From assembly GCA_002328495.1 (NCBI GenBank), contig DCUJ01000010.1, positions 1-64,000 of the forward strand: DNA of 64,000 bases. Reading direction: 5' to 3'. The position numbers were made by a program, and so were the translations under genes. Under the pieces are notes generated by a model, which was not told the origin of the DNA, made no database searches, and saw only the letters and a program-made list of their open reading frames with translations. The stretch comes from Sulfurospirillum sp. UBA2217. Its GTDB lineage: Bacteria > Campylobacterota > Campylobacteria > Campylobacterales > Sulfurospirillaceae. Below are positions 41,654 through 51,588 of the stretch, in pieces (positions within the stretch are counted from its first letter, which is position 1; each line of letters opens with the position of its first letter).

Positions 41654-43680
41654 AAATATACACCTATCGTTTTGTTTCACATGAAGATTTTGAAGTGTTT
41701 ATCGCTCAAAAAGAGCTGAGGTTGGCATCCAATATTTTTGTCATGTGTTATTCTGGTATTGATGATCAAGCTATCAATCAAGAGATATTAAATTGCATCA
41801 AAATACTTTTGCCTCAAGCCTCGATTATGGGTTCGAGCACAGATGGAGAGATCTTTGAAACAGAGGTGATGGTACATTCGTTTGTACTCTCATTAACGAC
41901 TTTTGAAAGTACCACATTAGCCATTGAGCTTTTTTCAGCAGAGCAAGACTCTTTTAAAGCAGGACAAATGATAGCTCATGAAGGGGTGAAGGTGGGTGCA
42001 AAAGTAGCCATTATTGTAGCCGATGGCATTGTGACCAATGGAGATTTTTTAATGGATGGGGTAAACTCAGTAGCACCTTCTTTAGTGGTCGCAGGAGGAT
42101 TGGCAGGAGATAATGGACGCTATGAGGAGAGTTTTATCTTTTGCGATACGCACATCAAATCAAAATCCATCGTTGTAGGTTATCTTATCAGCGATACGTT
42201 AGAAGTCTATCATACAAAAAGTTTTAATTGGGCACCTATGGGTCCAAAATTTAAAGTAACACGTGCCGATAAAAACTGTGTTTACACAGTTGATAACATT
42301 TCGGTGCTTGAGTTATACCGAAAATATTTGGGATCTGCTTTAGCACAAAAACTCCCGCAAGGTGGTATCGAATTTCCTTTTGTATTTTATAAAGAAGGGC
42401 ACTTGATAGGAAGGGCTCCCATTCGTTTAAATGGCGATGGTTCGGTCGTCTTTGCGGGCAATATCTCCGAGGGTGAAATCATCCAATTTGGCTTTGGTGA
42501 TATTGATGCGATTTTGGCGGATGCTAGAGAGATTATCGCAGATTTGGCAGAGTTTGGTCCTGAGAAGGTGATGGTGTTTTCCTGTATGACACGAAAAAAT
42601 TTTTTAGGTGAAGATGCAAACAATGAGTTTGAAGGGCTTTCTTCCATTGCTCCAACAACAGGATTTTTTACTTATGGAGAATTCTTTCACGATTCAGACC
42701 ATAAGTGCAACTTTTTACTCAATGAAACGATGACCGTCTTAGGGTTAAAAGAGGTCACGCAACCCCCTAAAAACAAACTCCATCCGCAAGCAAGTTTTTC
42801 TAAAATCAAGAATGCTCCTGATCACCGCTACTCAGAGACCTTTGATGCTCTCTTGCACATTGGTAAGCAAACCGCATTAGAGCTTGGTGCTTTAAACTTG
42901 ACGTTAAATGATAAAGTAGATGAAGCAGTAAAGCGTTATTTGGCTTCGGAAGAGCTCATCATTATCCAAGCACGTTCTGCAATTATAGGAGAGATGCTCA
43001 GCATGATAGCCCACCAATGGCGGCAACCGCTTTCCATTATTGGGATGGTTATCAGTAAAATGCGCATCGTTGCGCTTAATGCCAAAAAACAAGATGAAGA
43101 ATTTTTAACAGACATCGGGGTGGTTGATCGCAATATCAATTACCTCTCTGATACCATTGAGGATTTTAAGAACTTTTTTAAACCTGAGGTTAAAAAAGAG
43201 TGGCACACGGCATCGATGATTTGTGAACAGCTCGAATCCCTAGCGGATCCTATTTTAAAAATGTACAAAATCAAGTTGGAAATTACACTCAAAGATGATA
43301 AAAAATTTTTCATTTATGGAAGCGAGCTGGTGCAAGTCTTACTTTCGATTATCTCTAACTCAAAAGATGCTATTTTGGAAGATAAAAGTGAAAATGGGAA
43401 AATTATCATAATTTGTGAATACAAAGCACTCAAAGCAATGTATCGATTTTCTATTGTTGATAATGGGGGAAGTATAGCACCGAATATTATTAAAACAATG
43501 TTTGAACCTTATGTCTCAAGTAAAGGTATCACTGGAACAGGGCTTGGGTTGTATATGGCAAAGACAATTATTGAAAAACATTTTAAAGGAACGATAAGTG
43601 GCAAGAATATTGGAGGTGGAGCATGTATAACGATAGACTTTCCCATTATAACACAAGAAAAAATAATGAGCGTTAAATAA
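41650..43680 (+). CDS. FIST-domain sensor histidine kinase
   Basis: The 676-residue protein lacks TM segments, so it is cytosolic. A FIST_N domain (about 30-215) and FIST_C domain (about 216-360) form a sensor for small ligands. A linker helix leads to an HWRQPL-type dimerisation box (MIAHQWRQPLSIIGMV), and an ATPase domain ends it (ISNSKDAI, then GTGLGLYMAKTIIE). The kinase is coupled by ATGA to the response regulator before it, so the two are a cognate pair. Confidence 0.9.
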   Translation: MKIYTYRFVSHEDFEVFIAQKELRLASNIFVMCYSGIDDQAINQEILNCIKILLPQASIMGSSTDGEIFETEVMVHSFVLSLTTFESTTLAIELFSAEQDSFKAGQMIAHEGVKVGAKVAIIVADGIVTNGDFLMDGVNSVAPSLVVAGGLAGDNGRYEESFIFCDTHIKSKSIVVGYLISDTLEVYHTKSFNWAPMGPKFKVTRADKNCVYTVDNISVLELYRKYLGSALAQKLPQGGIEFPFVFYKEGHLIGRAPIRLNGDGSVVFAGNISEGEIIQFGFGDIDAILADAREIIADLAEFGPEKVMVFSCMTRKNFLGEDANNEFEGLSSIAPTTGFFTYGEFFHDSDHKCNFLLNETMTVLGLKEVTQPPKNKLHPQASFSKIKNAPDHRYSETFDALLHIGKQTALELGALNLTLNDKVDEAVKRYLASEELIIIQARSAIIGEMLSMIAHQWRQPLSIIGMVISKMRIVALNAKKQDEEFLTDIGVVDRNINYLSDTIEDFKNFFKPEVKKEWHTASMICEQLESLADPILKMYKIKLEITLKDDKKFFIYGSELVQVLLSIISNSKDAILEDKSENGKIIIICEYKALKAMYRFSIVDNGGSIAPNIIKTMFEPYVSSKGITGTGLGLYMAKTIIEKHFKGTISGKNIGGGACITIDFPIITQEKIMSVK

Positions 43681-43714
43681 AAAAGTTCTGCTTCGTTTTA
43701 GAAAAAGCTAGTTT

Positions 43715-44221
43715 TTAATTTTGTAGTGATTTTATTTTAAGTAAAACATCATTTGCATTTTTAAAATTGACATGAACTAACAATGTATTTTCCATTTCAC
43801 GTGATGAAGTGTACGTTCTAAAACCATCTACTTCGCCGATATAATCTACACTAAATTCACTATCACGCCGTAGAGGATAGGTAAGACGTTTGAGTGATTC
43901 TAGTCTGTACAGTTTGGCATTTTTTATGATATAGGTAATGTAAGGGTTATACATTTTATGCAAAGAATGAGCACTTTGCATTAGCACGGCATCCTCATTT
44001 TTATCTTGATTTAAAATAGCTATGGATGGGTTGACAGCCAAAGAGAAGTCTAAAAAGATAATTTTTTTGATCAAGTGTTCTTGTTCTAAGTGCGTTACCT
44101 CTTTTTGGTAAAAGCTATTTGAATCATTAAGAGAGGCGTAACTTTGGTATAAAAAAAGCATCATAACCGACAAAAGTGTAACGGCGATAAGTAACTCTAT
44201 CAGTGTAAAACCTTTTTTCAT
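43715..44221 (-). CDS. gspJ: Type II secretion minor pseudopilin (GspJ-like)
   Basis: The 168-residue protein has a prepilin peptidase site KKG-FTLIELLIAVTLL with Glu5, one N-terminal helix and a beta-rich body. It is the last gene of the leftward secretion operon and follows another minor pseudopilin with no gap. GspJ is assigned by length and position at the operon end; GspI or GspH would be alternatives. Confidence 0.7.
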   Translation of the reverse strand: MKKGFTLIELLIAVTLLSVMMLFLYQSYASLNDSNSFYQKEVTHLEQEHLIKKIIFLDFSLAVNPSIAILNQDKNEDAVLMQSAHSLHKMYNPYITYIIKNAKLYRLESLKRLTYPLRRDSEFSVDYIGEVDGFRTYTSSREMENTLLVHVNFKNANDVLLKIKSLQN

Positions 44222-44644
44222 CTACTCCATCCTGATTCTCATAAGTGCTATGGATGAGTCATTGAGTTTTAAGATGCTTTTGCCTATCTCAAAAGCGAGG
44301 TTTGCGTGACTTTTTTCATCGTCATTTTTACGTATATCTATCTGCTTTACTCTTTGGTAGAGTATTTTCACTTGAGTATTTTTTAGCGTTTTTCTTAATT
44401 CACCTTCCACTTTAAAATCACTCAATACCGTATCTAAATGAACATTTTTTGATTCAAAACCATAATCATGATTGGATAGAAAGAGTGAAGCGTAGGCGTT
44501 TGTTGTAGCCTGTTTTTTTAGCTGTGAAAAGAGATGTGTGTTGTTTGAAAACATTTGAATCAGAGCAGTTATCACGACTGAAATAATCATCACAGAAACC
44601 ATAACCTCTATGAGGGTAAAGGCACGTGAAGCTTTGTTACTCAT
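44222..44644 (-). CDS. gspI: Type II secretion minor pseudopilin (GspI-like)
   Basis: The 140-residue protein has the class III signal SRA-FTLIEVMVSVMII with Glu5 and a short C-terminal domain. It overlaps the GspE stop by eight bases and directly abuts the next pseudopilin. The I/J assignment rests on gene order. Confidence 0.7.
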   Translation of the reverse strand: MSNKASRAFTLIEVMVSVMIISVVITALIQMFSNNTHLFSQLKKQATTNAYASLFLSNHDYGFESKNVHLDTVLSDFKVEGELRKTLKNTQVKILYQRVKQIDIRKNDDEKSHANLAFEIGKSILKLNDSSIALMRIRME

Positions 44645-46148
44645 GGGCTAAACCGATTCTAATGGCTTCATCTAATGATGTCTCACCATTCATAAGCATG
44701 TGTAAAAGTTGAAAACTTATTGTCTTTAATCCATCTTTTTCGAGTGCTATTTTGATGGTATGTTCGTCTGTTGTGTTAACCAGTAACTCTCTTACCCTGT
44801 CGTTCATGACCAAAAGTTCTCCAATGGAGCGTCGTCCTACATAACCACTATAATTGCAAGATTTGCACCCCACACTTTTATATATTTTAGCACTCTTGTC
44901 TAAGTGGTAATACTCGCTAAACTCTTCGGCCACGACATCTTCTTCTTTACATTCGCTGCATAAAATACGCACCAGTCTTTGCGCGAGGATACCAAGAAGT
45001 GCTGAGGAGATTAAAAAGGGTTGGACTCCCATATCGCAGAGTCTTGAGATGGTTGCTGCGGCTGAGTTTGTGTGAAGCGTGGAGAAAACCATATGCCCAG
45101 TCAGTGCTGCACGAATAGCGATGGAGGCCGTCTCTTCATCACGAATCTCACCAATCATAATGATATCAGGGTCTTGTCGTAAAATGGAGCGAAGAGCGGC
45201 CGCAAAGGTAAGCCCCACTTTTTCATTGACTTGAATTTGTGCGATATTGTCTGATTTATACTCAACAGGGTCTTCTACAGTGAGTAAGTTTTTTTCAGGC
45301 TCTTCAATCTCTCGTAAAAATGAGTGAAGTGATGTTGTTTTACCACTACCTGTGGGTCCAGTCACCAGTATGATGCCATGAGAGGAGCGAAGCAGTTTTC
45401 GAACATCGTCTAGTATTTCGTTATCAAAGCCGAGTTCATCAATGCTCGGTATCTGAGAGCTTTGCATCAAAAGTCGCATCACCACTCTCTCTCCATAGAA
45501 AGTAGGGAGGATAGAAACACGGATATCGAGGGTTTCTCCTGCTATTTTTATCTGTGTTCGACCATCTTGTGGAATTCTCTTTTCTGAGATGTCAAGATTT
45601 GAGATGATTTTTATACGGCTGATGATGAGATTGACTACTTTTTTATCTAAATCAGCATTTTTAATAAGCATGCCGTCTATGCGAAACCTCACTTCTCCGC
45701 GTTTTTCCCTTACTTCTATGTGAATATCTGAAGCTCGCTTTTTAATGGCCTGATAAAAAAGAGCATTCACAAATTTAATAATCGGAGCTGATTCTTCTGA
45801 GGTTAAAATATCGGAGCTGGTACGCAAGAAATCAGTTAAAGAGAGTTCTTCTTCACTCTCTTCTTGATTCTCTTGCATCAGCTCTATGGCTTTATCAGAT
45901 TTTAGCTCTAAAAAGCGGTTATAAAGCTTATCATAGGAGTCTTCATCCAGCATATAAAGAGGATATTTATGATCTAACTTGGTATAAAAATTACTTGCTT
46001 GAACAAGGTAGTTCTCGCACATAAAGGCACAGACTTTATCCTCTAGCTTGCTAAACAGTAGGTAGTTTTTGACACTAACATCGGTTTCAATACCCTCTGG
46101 CTCATAAACGTCAAGTTTTATGTTGTGAAGAGGCTCTAAAGCGAGCAT
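44637..46148 (-). CDS. gspE: Type II secretion ATPase GspE
   Basis: The 503-residue ATPase has Walker A GPTGSGKTTSL, an Asp box (LTVEDPVEY), Walker B (DIIMIGEIRDEETA) and the His box (TGHMVFSTLHTN). A tetracysteine zinc motif (CSEC ... CKSC) follows, as in GspE/PilB proteins. The N-terminal domain is shorter than in PilB. It starts one base after the secretin stop. It powers pseudopilus assembly at the inner membrane. Confidence 0.93.
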   Translation of the reverse strand: MLALEPLHNIKLDVYEPEGIETDVSVKNYLLFSKLEDKVCAFMCENYLVQASNFYTKLDHKYPLYMLDEDSYDKLYNRFLELKSDKAIELMQENQEESEEELSLTDFLRTSSDILTSEESAPIIKFVNALFYQAIKKRASDIHIEVREKRGEVRFRIDGMLIKNADLDKKVVNLIISRIKIISNLDISEKRIPQDGRTQIKIAGETLDIRVSILPTFYGERVVMRLLMQSSQIPSIDELGFDNEILDDVRKLLRSSHGIILVTGPTGSGKTTSLHSFLREIEEPEKNLLTVEDPVEYKSDNIAQIQVNEKVGLTFAAALRSILRQDPDIIMIGEIRDEETASIAIRAALTGHMVFSTLHTNSAAATISRLCDMGVQPFLISSALLGILAQRLVRILCSECKEEDVVAEEFSEYYHLDKSAKIYKSVGCKSCNYSGYVGRRSIGELLVMNDRVRELLVNTTDEHTIKIALEKDGLKTISFQLLHMLMNGETSLDEAIRIGLAHE

Positions 46149-48056
46149 TTATTTTTCTCCCGATACATCATCTACTGGATCGACATCTATTGTATCTTTC
46201 TTAAGTGATTCAATAGTGTCTATATCTGACGCTTCTACTTTGCCTCTTTCTTCTATTCTTTTAAAAACTTTTTTGTCATATTCTTTCTGAATGGTTGCCA
46301 ATATGCCTAAATCTTTTTGAAGTTTAGACAATTTTTCACTTTGGTCTACGACATAAGGCGTTAAGATGACGATGAGATTGTCTTGTTCATACGAAGTTTG
46401 AGAAGATGAAAACAGATACTCTCCAACAATAGGAATGTATCCAAGAACGGGTATTTTAGTTTTTGATTTAGAGTCATAGCTTTTGACAAGCCCTCCTATG
46501 ATAATGCTCTCCCCATGTCGTAAAATTGCTTGGGTTTTTACCTCTTGTTTGGAGGTGACAGGTTGTCTTACTGGAACGCCACCATCCAATCCATTATCGA
46601 TGACCGTTTCTAAAATCGTCTCCACATCGAGAGTAACCTTGTCAACCGATGAAACGCGAGGTTTTATTTTGAGTGTCAGTCCAACATCTTCTCTTTTGTA
46701 AGAAACCGTCGGTAAACCTGTAGTCCCAACGGTTGAACCACTTGAAATAGAGATGGTGTTTCCAACATAAATAGAAGATTCTTTATTATTGACACACAGT
46801 ATGGATGGATTGGATATCGCTTGCGACGCACCATTGGTCTCTAAAAAATCTAAGGTAGCTCCCAAAGCGAGTCCACTTCTTGCACCAGTGCCTAGGGCAC
46901 CAAGATAGTCAAAAATAGCTCCTGATGCAGCTGATGTTAAAGCAGCCGAACCAAAGTTCGCACTCATGGCATAGAGCCCTGACGCAGAAACATCTCCTGC
47001 CGCAAAACCATATTTTACACCTAAACTCTCTGCATTTTGCTTGTTAATGTTGATAATCCTAGCCTGAACATACACTTGATACTTTTCGATATCTAGCTCA
47101 TCTATAATATATTTGATACCCTTGATAATTTCAGGTTCACCGACAGTAATAATGGCATTGATCTCTTCACTGGCTGATACATTTGGTTTTAATAAAGGAT
47201 CGGCATAGGTTTGTTTGGAGATGATCTCGGTTAAACTAGCCAAAACTGCTTTAGCATCAGAGTTTTTAAGATTGAAAATTTGAACACTATTACTAATATT
47301 GGATGCAATATCGAGTTTTTCGATTAATGCTTCTACCGCTTGTGCGTTTTTTTCGTTGGCAACAATAATGATGGAGTTCGTGTTTTCGTCTAAAACAATC
47401 TTAACGAGTTCTGAACTTATATGTGGATTAAACAGTGATTTTGAGATATCAATCAGTTTTGCCTGAAGTTTTTTTATTTCTGCAAATTGAATAGGAATGA
47501 TTTTTACGATGGATTGATTATTGCTACTGATGTCTTGAATGACTTTTTTTATCGTCTCAATATTTTTAGGATAATCGGTGATTAAAAGTGTGTTGCTCTC
47601 TTTCATTGTCATCAATTTGGCTGTTTTAGAGATAAAGTAACGAATCTTTGCGGCTACGATATCCACATCTTCATCCTTGATAACGATGACTTGAGTAGCC
47701 ATTAATGGACCAAAGAGACTTTGCCCTGGTTTTACAACTCTTACATTGTTTTGTGCTGCTTCTGTTGAAGGTACTATCTGATAGAAGGAGCCATCTTCTA
47801 TGAGTGTAAACCCTTTGGATTCTAATACCGAGACTAAGACACCTAAAAGTTCATCATCGTACACAGGAGCGGCACTGACAAAGTCAACCGTTCCGTTGAC
47901 TTTACTGTTGATTAAAATATTTTTATGGGTAATTTTAGATACCAATTTGATGAAATCTGTTATTTCCAAATTTGAAAAGTTGATATTAACCTGTTCTCGT
48001 GCCGACAATGCCAGCATTAAACTAAGCATTAAAAAAACAAACCTAATGAATTTCAT
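46149..48056 (-). CDS. gspD: Type II secretion secretin GspD
   Basis: The 635-residue protein has a signal peptide and N0/N1 domains (VNINFSNLEITDFIKLVSKIT). Repeated N domains follow, then the secretin core (VNNKESSIYVGNTIS, VGLTLKIKPRVSS, SIIIGGLVKSYDSKSKTKIPVLGYIPIVG). It forms the outer-membrane pore. The start overlaps the stop of the GspC-like gene. Confidence 0.93.
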   Translation of the reverse strand: MKFIRFVFLMLSLMLALSAREQVNINFSNLEITDFIKLVSKITHKNILINSKVNGTVDFVSAAPVYDDELLGVLVSVLESKGFTLIEDGSFYQIVPSTEAAQNNVRVVKPGQSLFGPLMATQVIVIKDEDVDIVAAKIRYFISKTAKLMTMKESNTLLITDYPKNIETIKKVIQDISSNNQSIVKIIPIQFAEIKKLQAKLIDISKSLFNPHISSELVKIVLDENTNSIIIVANEKNAQAVEALIEKLDIASNISNSVQIFNLKNSDAKAVLASLTEIISKQTYADPLLKPNVSASEEINAIITVGEPEIIKGIKYIIDELDIEKYQVYVQARIININKQNAESLGVKYGFAAGDVSASGLYAMSANFGSAALTSAASGAIFDYLGALGTGARSGLALGATLDFLETNGASQAISNPSILCVNNKESSIYVGNTISISSGSTVGTTGLPTVSYKREDVGLTLKIKPRVSSVDKVTLDVETILETVIDNGLDGGVPVRQPVTSKQEVKTQAILRHGESIIIGGLVKSYDSKSKTKIPVLGYIPIVGEYLFSSSQTSYEQDNLIVILTPYVVDQSEKLSKLQKDLGILATIQKEYDKKVFKRIEERGKVEASDIDTIESLKKDTIDVDPVDDVSGEK

Positions 48057-48840
48057 AGACTAATTCCTTCTCTTGGTTTTCTCTTAAGAGTATGATTTGT
48101 ACGGTATGCAAGGTGTCTAAGTTGTTGTAGACATCTATGGCATCTTTGTAAGAAGTTAGCAAAACATTATTGACTTTGGTGATGACATCTTCTTTTTTGA
48201 GCCCTAAAGATGCAAATTTCGATTGAGGATTTATGTTGGTTACCTTAAAACCTGATATTTTATTGTTGTTTTTGACTTCCTCTATCGCAATATCTTTCCA
48301 TATGCTTTCTGGGTCTTTAGAATAGATTTTTATATCTTCACGAGAAACATTATGCGATACATCTTTATCGTTTTCATTCATGAATGGCAAAGTCTCTACC
48401 TTTTCCATCATAAGCACATACTCTTTGTTCTGTTTTGAAAAAACGACACTTGAAGCCAATATGGATTTGAGCAGATACCCTTGATATTCTTGCGATACTT
48501 CGACAATAGAGGTCAGTGTGGGAGATGATTTCATAGCGACAACCACATAACCTTTGGAGTTGCTTCCGTATAATCCCTTCAAGACCATACTTGTGATGCT
48601 TATGTTATTGGGATTGACCAACCCACTTTGGGTCATGTTTGTTTTACTCTGTGTTGGGGCAAACATATTTGAAAAGTCTACCCTTTGATACATCGGCTGA
48701 TAATTCTCTTTAATGCTTATATTCACCCCTTTGCTTGGAAAATACCACAAAGCTATAAGAGATATGGCTTTTGACAAAGCTAAAAGTATGAGCAGATTGG
48801 TAAAAATTTGGAGCAATTTAGCGTTAGATAGTTTTATCAT
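48043..48840 (-). CDS. gspC: Type II secretion GspC-like protein with PDZ
   Basis: The 265-residue protein has an N-terminal TM helix and a homology region with ISITSMVLKGLYG and a VEVSQEYQGYLL-type strand. A C-terminal PDZ-like domain follows (KVTNINPQSKFASLGLKKEDVITKVNN). It connects the inner-membrane platform to the secretin N domains. It overlaps both neighbours. Confidence 0.82.
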   Translation of the reverse strand: MIKLSNAKLLQIFTNLLILLALSKAISLIALWYFPSKGVNISIKENYQPMYQRVDFSNMFAPTQSKTNMTQSGLVNPNNISITSMVLKGLYGSNSKGYVVVAMKSSPTLTSIVEVSQEYQGYLLKSILASSVVFSKQNKEYVLMMEKVETLPFMNENDKDVSHNVSREDIKIYSKDPESIWKDIAIEEVKNNNKISGFKVTNINPQSKFASLGLKKEDVITKVNNVLLTSYKDAIDVYNNLDTLHTVQIILLRENQEKELVYEIH

Positions 48841-49357
48841 AAGTAAACTCTCCCTCTTTGCTTTTACGCATATTTTTAAGCGTGTTCACATAAGATTTCA
48901 ACATCAATTCAGAAGGAAATAGTTCAAGATGCAGTGTTCTTTCAAGTAGGTTATATCTCACATGTGCCTTACCAAATTCACCATCCATAGCTGCTTTTAT
49001 GTACAGTGGGTCAAACAGAGTGTACGTTATCGTTGCCGTGTCAATATGCAGCGGAACAAAGGACTTAGCCGCACTAGAGAGTGTAATATCTTGGAGATTC
49101 AGCGCATTATAGAGTATCAAAAGTTTAAGTGTGCTCTCTTTTATTGTGGCACTTTGAATTGACTCATAATAGACGGTTTGATGGTTGATTTTAAGCGTAA
49201 AACCATTGTCTATCGCTTCTTCAGAATCAATCACTACAGCAAAGTGATTTAACTTTGTCTCTAAAAAATAGTACAAACTGATTTTGGGCGTAAAATACAT
49301 AAGTGTCACGATAAAGAACACAGAATATCCAAAAAATTTATAGAGTTTTTTTACCAT
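48824..49357 (-). CDS. Type II secretion GspN-like protein
   Basis: The 177-residue protein has one N-terminal TM helix and a beta-rich periplasmic domain (FTLKINHQTVYYES, LHIDTATITYTLF). Position between GspM and GspC, and overall shape, suggest a GspN-type protein. The assignment is by context. Confidence 0.6.
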   Translation of the reverse strand: MVKKLYKFFGYSVFFIVTLMYFTPKISLYYFLETKLNHFAVVIDSEEAIDNGFTLKINHQTVYYESIQSATIKESTLKLLILYNALNLQDITLSSAAKSFVPLHIDTATITYTLFDPLYIKAAMDGEFGKAHVRYNLLERTLHLELFPSELMLKSYVNTLKNMRKSKEGEFTYDKTI

Positions 49358-49758
49358 GTTATCTCTATATACATGCTGGCGTGTGTTTGGTTAATCTTTG
49401 TAATTTTTAGTGCGCTTATGGTGTATGCGCCGTTTAAAAGTTGGCTCATCAAAGCGTTTAGTGCCGTTATATCTATGTCTTGTGAATGTATTGTCATCTG
49501 TGTTGTTTTCAATTCTTGTTCTATTTTTGCTGATTTTAACGATGTGTGTTCCAAAATTCTTTTTAAGGAAAGTGCTATTTTTTCTTTATCTTCATATATT
49601 TCTTTAAGTCCACTTAGTCGCGTTGATAGTGCTTCTGTTTGTGTATATGACTCTTTAGCCACTTCTAATTCATGTTTTATAGAGGATAAGTTTATGACTA
49701 AAAATATCAAGATTGCAACCAGTAACAGCCCGATATGCAAAGGGTTGATTCGATTCAT
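49351..49758 (-). CDS. gspM: Type II secretion GspM-like protein
   Basis: The 135-residue protein has one TM helix near the N terminus, a coiled coil and a small ferredoxin-like C-terminal part. I chose ATG 49758, overlapping the GspL stop by ATGA. The gene is placed directly after gspL, as in most type II operons. Confidence 0.7.
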   Translation of the reverse strand: MNRINPLHIGLLLVAILIFLVINLSSIKHELEVAKESYTQTEALSTRLSGLKEIYEDKEKIALSLKRILEHTSLKSAKIEQELKTTQMTIHSQDIDITALNALMSQLLNGAYTISALKITKINQTHASMYIEITW

Positions 49759-50684
49759 AGTGAAATCTCTACATACCAAAATTTATCTTTAAACGATGAT
49801 TTAAAGTCTATATTTTTGGTTTTTAATACTTCGTTGATGCGCGATTCTTTTCCTTTTTCAACGCCACTAAACTCAGCCTCTAAGACATTGTTTTTATATT
49901 TTAGTTGTGAAAGCCTCTGGGAGGGTTCAAGTTCTAATGTCAAAATGGAGGCGATGCTAGTTCTTAGTTTCATTTGATTCGTATGAAGAGAATCATATTT
50001 TTTCAAGATAGACTGATTTTGTATCATTGTTGAATGTAAATTATATTTAGCAAAAAGTGTCTCTTTTGATTCTGTGATGCGTGCTAACTTTTGAGCCGTT
50101 ATCAAGTATTCCGTAGCCGTAAGTAGTAGTATAGCGCTCATTACAATGGCTATTTTTTTTAAAATTTTGTTATCTATGTTATGTCCAAATTGCGCCAAAG
50201 TCACTTTATGTCTTGAAAGTTTTACCTCACTTATGTCCAAATCAACACTCTTTGACACCCAGCTGGAAGGAACTAACAGAAGAATCTCATCTTTGACATA
50301 GATACTTTGTGAAGCATTGATTTTAACAGGACTGGGAATGTGCCCCAATTCACTTTGTGCAAAATAGATATTTGCTACATGTAAAAGAGCGATTTTTTTC
50401 TCAGCCAAAATATCTAAAATACATTGATCTTGATAGGCAAAGATAAAAAATGCATCACCGCTTTTATAGGCAGTGTAACTATAGTCTCCAGCAGGCAATG
50501 TGTCTTCAAAAAGTGACGGTAGAAGTTTTTTGACATCTCTTAGATATTTTACAGGTAAGGTCACTTTTGCTACCCAGTAAAGAGAGGGTGAGAGAATAAT
50601 GTTTACCTTTTCTCTTAAATGAAATGGTGGTGAGTTTGGGTCTAAAAATACACTTTTAGTGTGCTTCTTAAATTTCGTAAACAA
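49755..50684 (-). CDS. gspL: Type II secretion GspL-like protein
   Basis: The product has a cytoplasmic actin-like domain of about 195 residues, a TM helix (KIAIVMSAILLLTATEYLI) and a short periplasmic domain. I prefer the TTG start at 50684, preceded by AAAAGGGGTC, which overlaps gspK by 17 bases. A start at 50735 would overlap by 68 bases. It links GspE to the inner-membrane platform. Confidence 0.7.
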   Translation of the reverse strand: MFTKFKKHTKSVFLDPNSPPFHLREKVNIILSPSLYWVAKVTLPVKYLRDVKKLLPSLFEDTLPAGDYSYTAYKSGDAFFIFAYQDQCILDILAEKKIALLHVANIYFAQSELGHIPSPVKINASQSIYVKDEILLLVPSSWVSKSVDLDISEVKLSRHKVTLAQFGHNIDNKILKKIAIVMSAILLLTATEYLITAQKLARITESKETLFAKYNLHSTMIQNQSILKKYDSLHTNQMKLRTSIASILTLELEPSQRLSQLKYKNNVLEAEFSGVEKGKESRINEVLKTKNIDFKSSFKDKFWYVEISL

Positions 50685-51588
50685 AATTAGACCCCTTTTT
50701 TGTTCGTATATTGTACTCAAACCGTATCTTTGCATATTGATAGTTTTGAGTTATAGTGATAACTACATCCAAAAAAGGTTCAAAAAAACTTGTTTGAAAC
50801 TTCGCTAATGCTAGTTTTTCTTTGTCACTTAGAGACAAAGCGTCTAATGATGTGTATGTCCCTCCATAAGAAGCAAGCTGTTGTGCTTTTTCTTTATCGC
50901 ATCCAATCATCATATCCCAAATTTGCTCAGTTGCATAATTTAAATCAATAAAGATGTTTTTATCGTTAGAAAAATAGAAAAGTTGTGTAAAGTCTATGTT
51001 TTTTAGATTATTATCATGATACGTTTTCATATAAAAATCATTGACTTCATCTAAATGTTTTTGAGAGACAATGTAATCTCTGTAAAGATAAGGTTTATCA
51101 TTAAAGATGGCACTATCATATCCTCTATCTTCTCGAATGCCACGCATGACATCGAGCAAAATATCTACATATCCACTATTGACCCTGTATTTACTCAAAT
51201 ACTCTTTTAGCGCATTGACTCTGTTTGCATTGATGGTGTGACCATCCGTATTAATGAGAGCGTTTACATTAACAGTTGACCTTGCACTGTTTATGTGTAT
51301 GTTCACTTTAAGCCCTGAATTTTCAAGCGAAAGAAATGAAACACTCGATATAAAAGCAAAAAGCTCTGCACTTGATTTATTGTGAGCCACTTGCTCCAAT
51401 TCTTTTGATGCGTCTAAAATATTTAAAACATCTTCCACAACCGTACTGACTTGAAACATGAAGTTTTCATTTTCCACATTCAACGACGCAACTTTCACTT
51501 GTTTTAAGCCAATACCTATGGCAACCGTAATAGCCATAATAAAAAGAACCGTTACAAGGAGTGCGATACCTTTTTTCATCTTCATCAT
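50668..51588 (-). CDS. gspK: Type II secretion minor pseudopilin GspK
   Basis: The 306-residue pseudopilin has a leader KMKKG-IALLVTVLFIM in which residue 5 is Val instead of Glu, the hallmark of GspK. The large body includes a saposin-like helical part with INANRVNALKEYLSK. It probably caps the pseudopilus tip. It overlaps the GspF stop by one base. Confidence 0.85.
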   Translation of the reverse strand: MMKMKKGIALLVTVLFIMAITVAIGIGLKQVKVASLNVENENFMFQVSTVVEDVLNILDASKELEQVAHNKSSAELFAFISSVSFLSLENSGLKVNIHINSARSTVNVNALINTDGHTINANRVNALKEYLSKYRVNSGYVDILLDVMRGIREDRGYDSAIFNDKPYLYRDYIVSQKHLDEVNDFYMKTYHDNNLKNIDFTQLFYFSNDKNIFIDLNYATEQIWDMMIGCDKEKAQQLASYGGTYTSLDALSLSDKEKLALAKFQTSFFEPFLDVVITITQNYQYAKIRFEYNIRTKKGSNFVYEI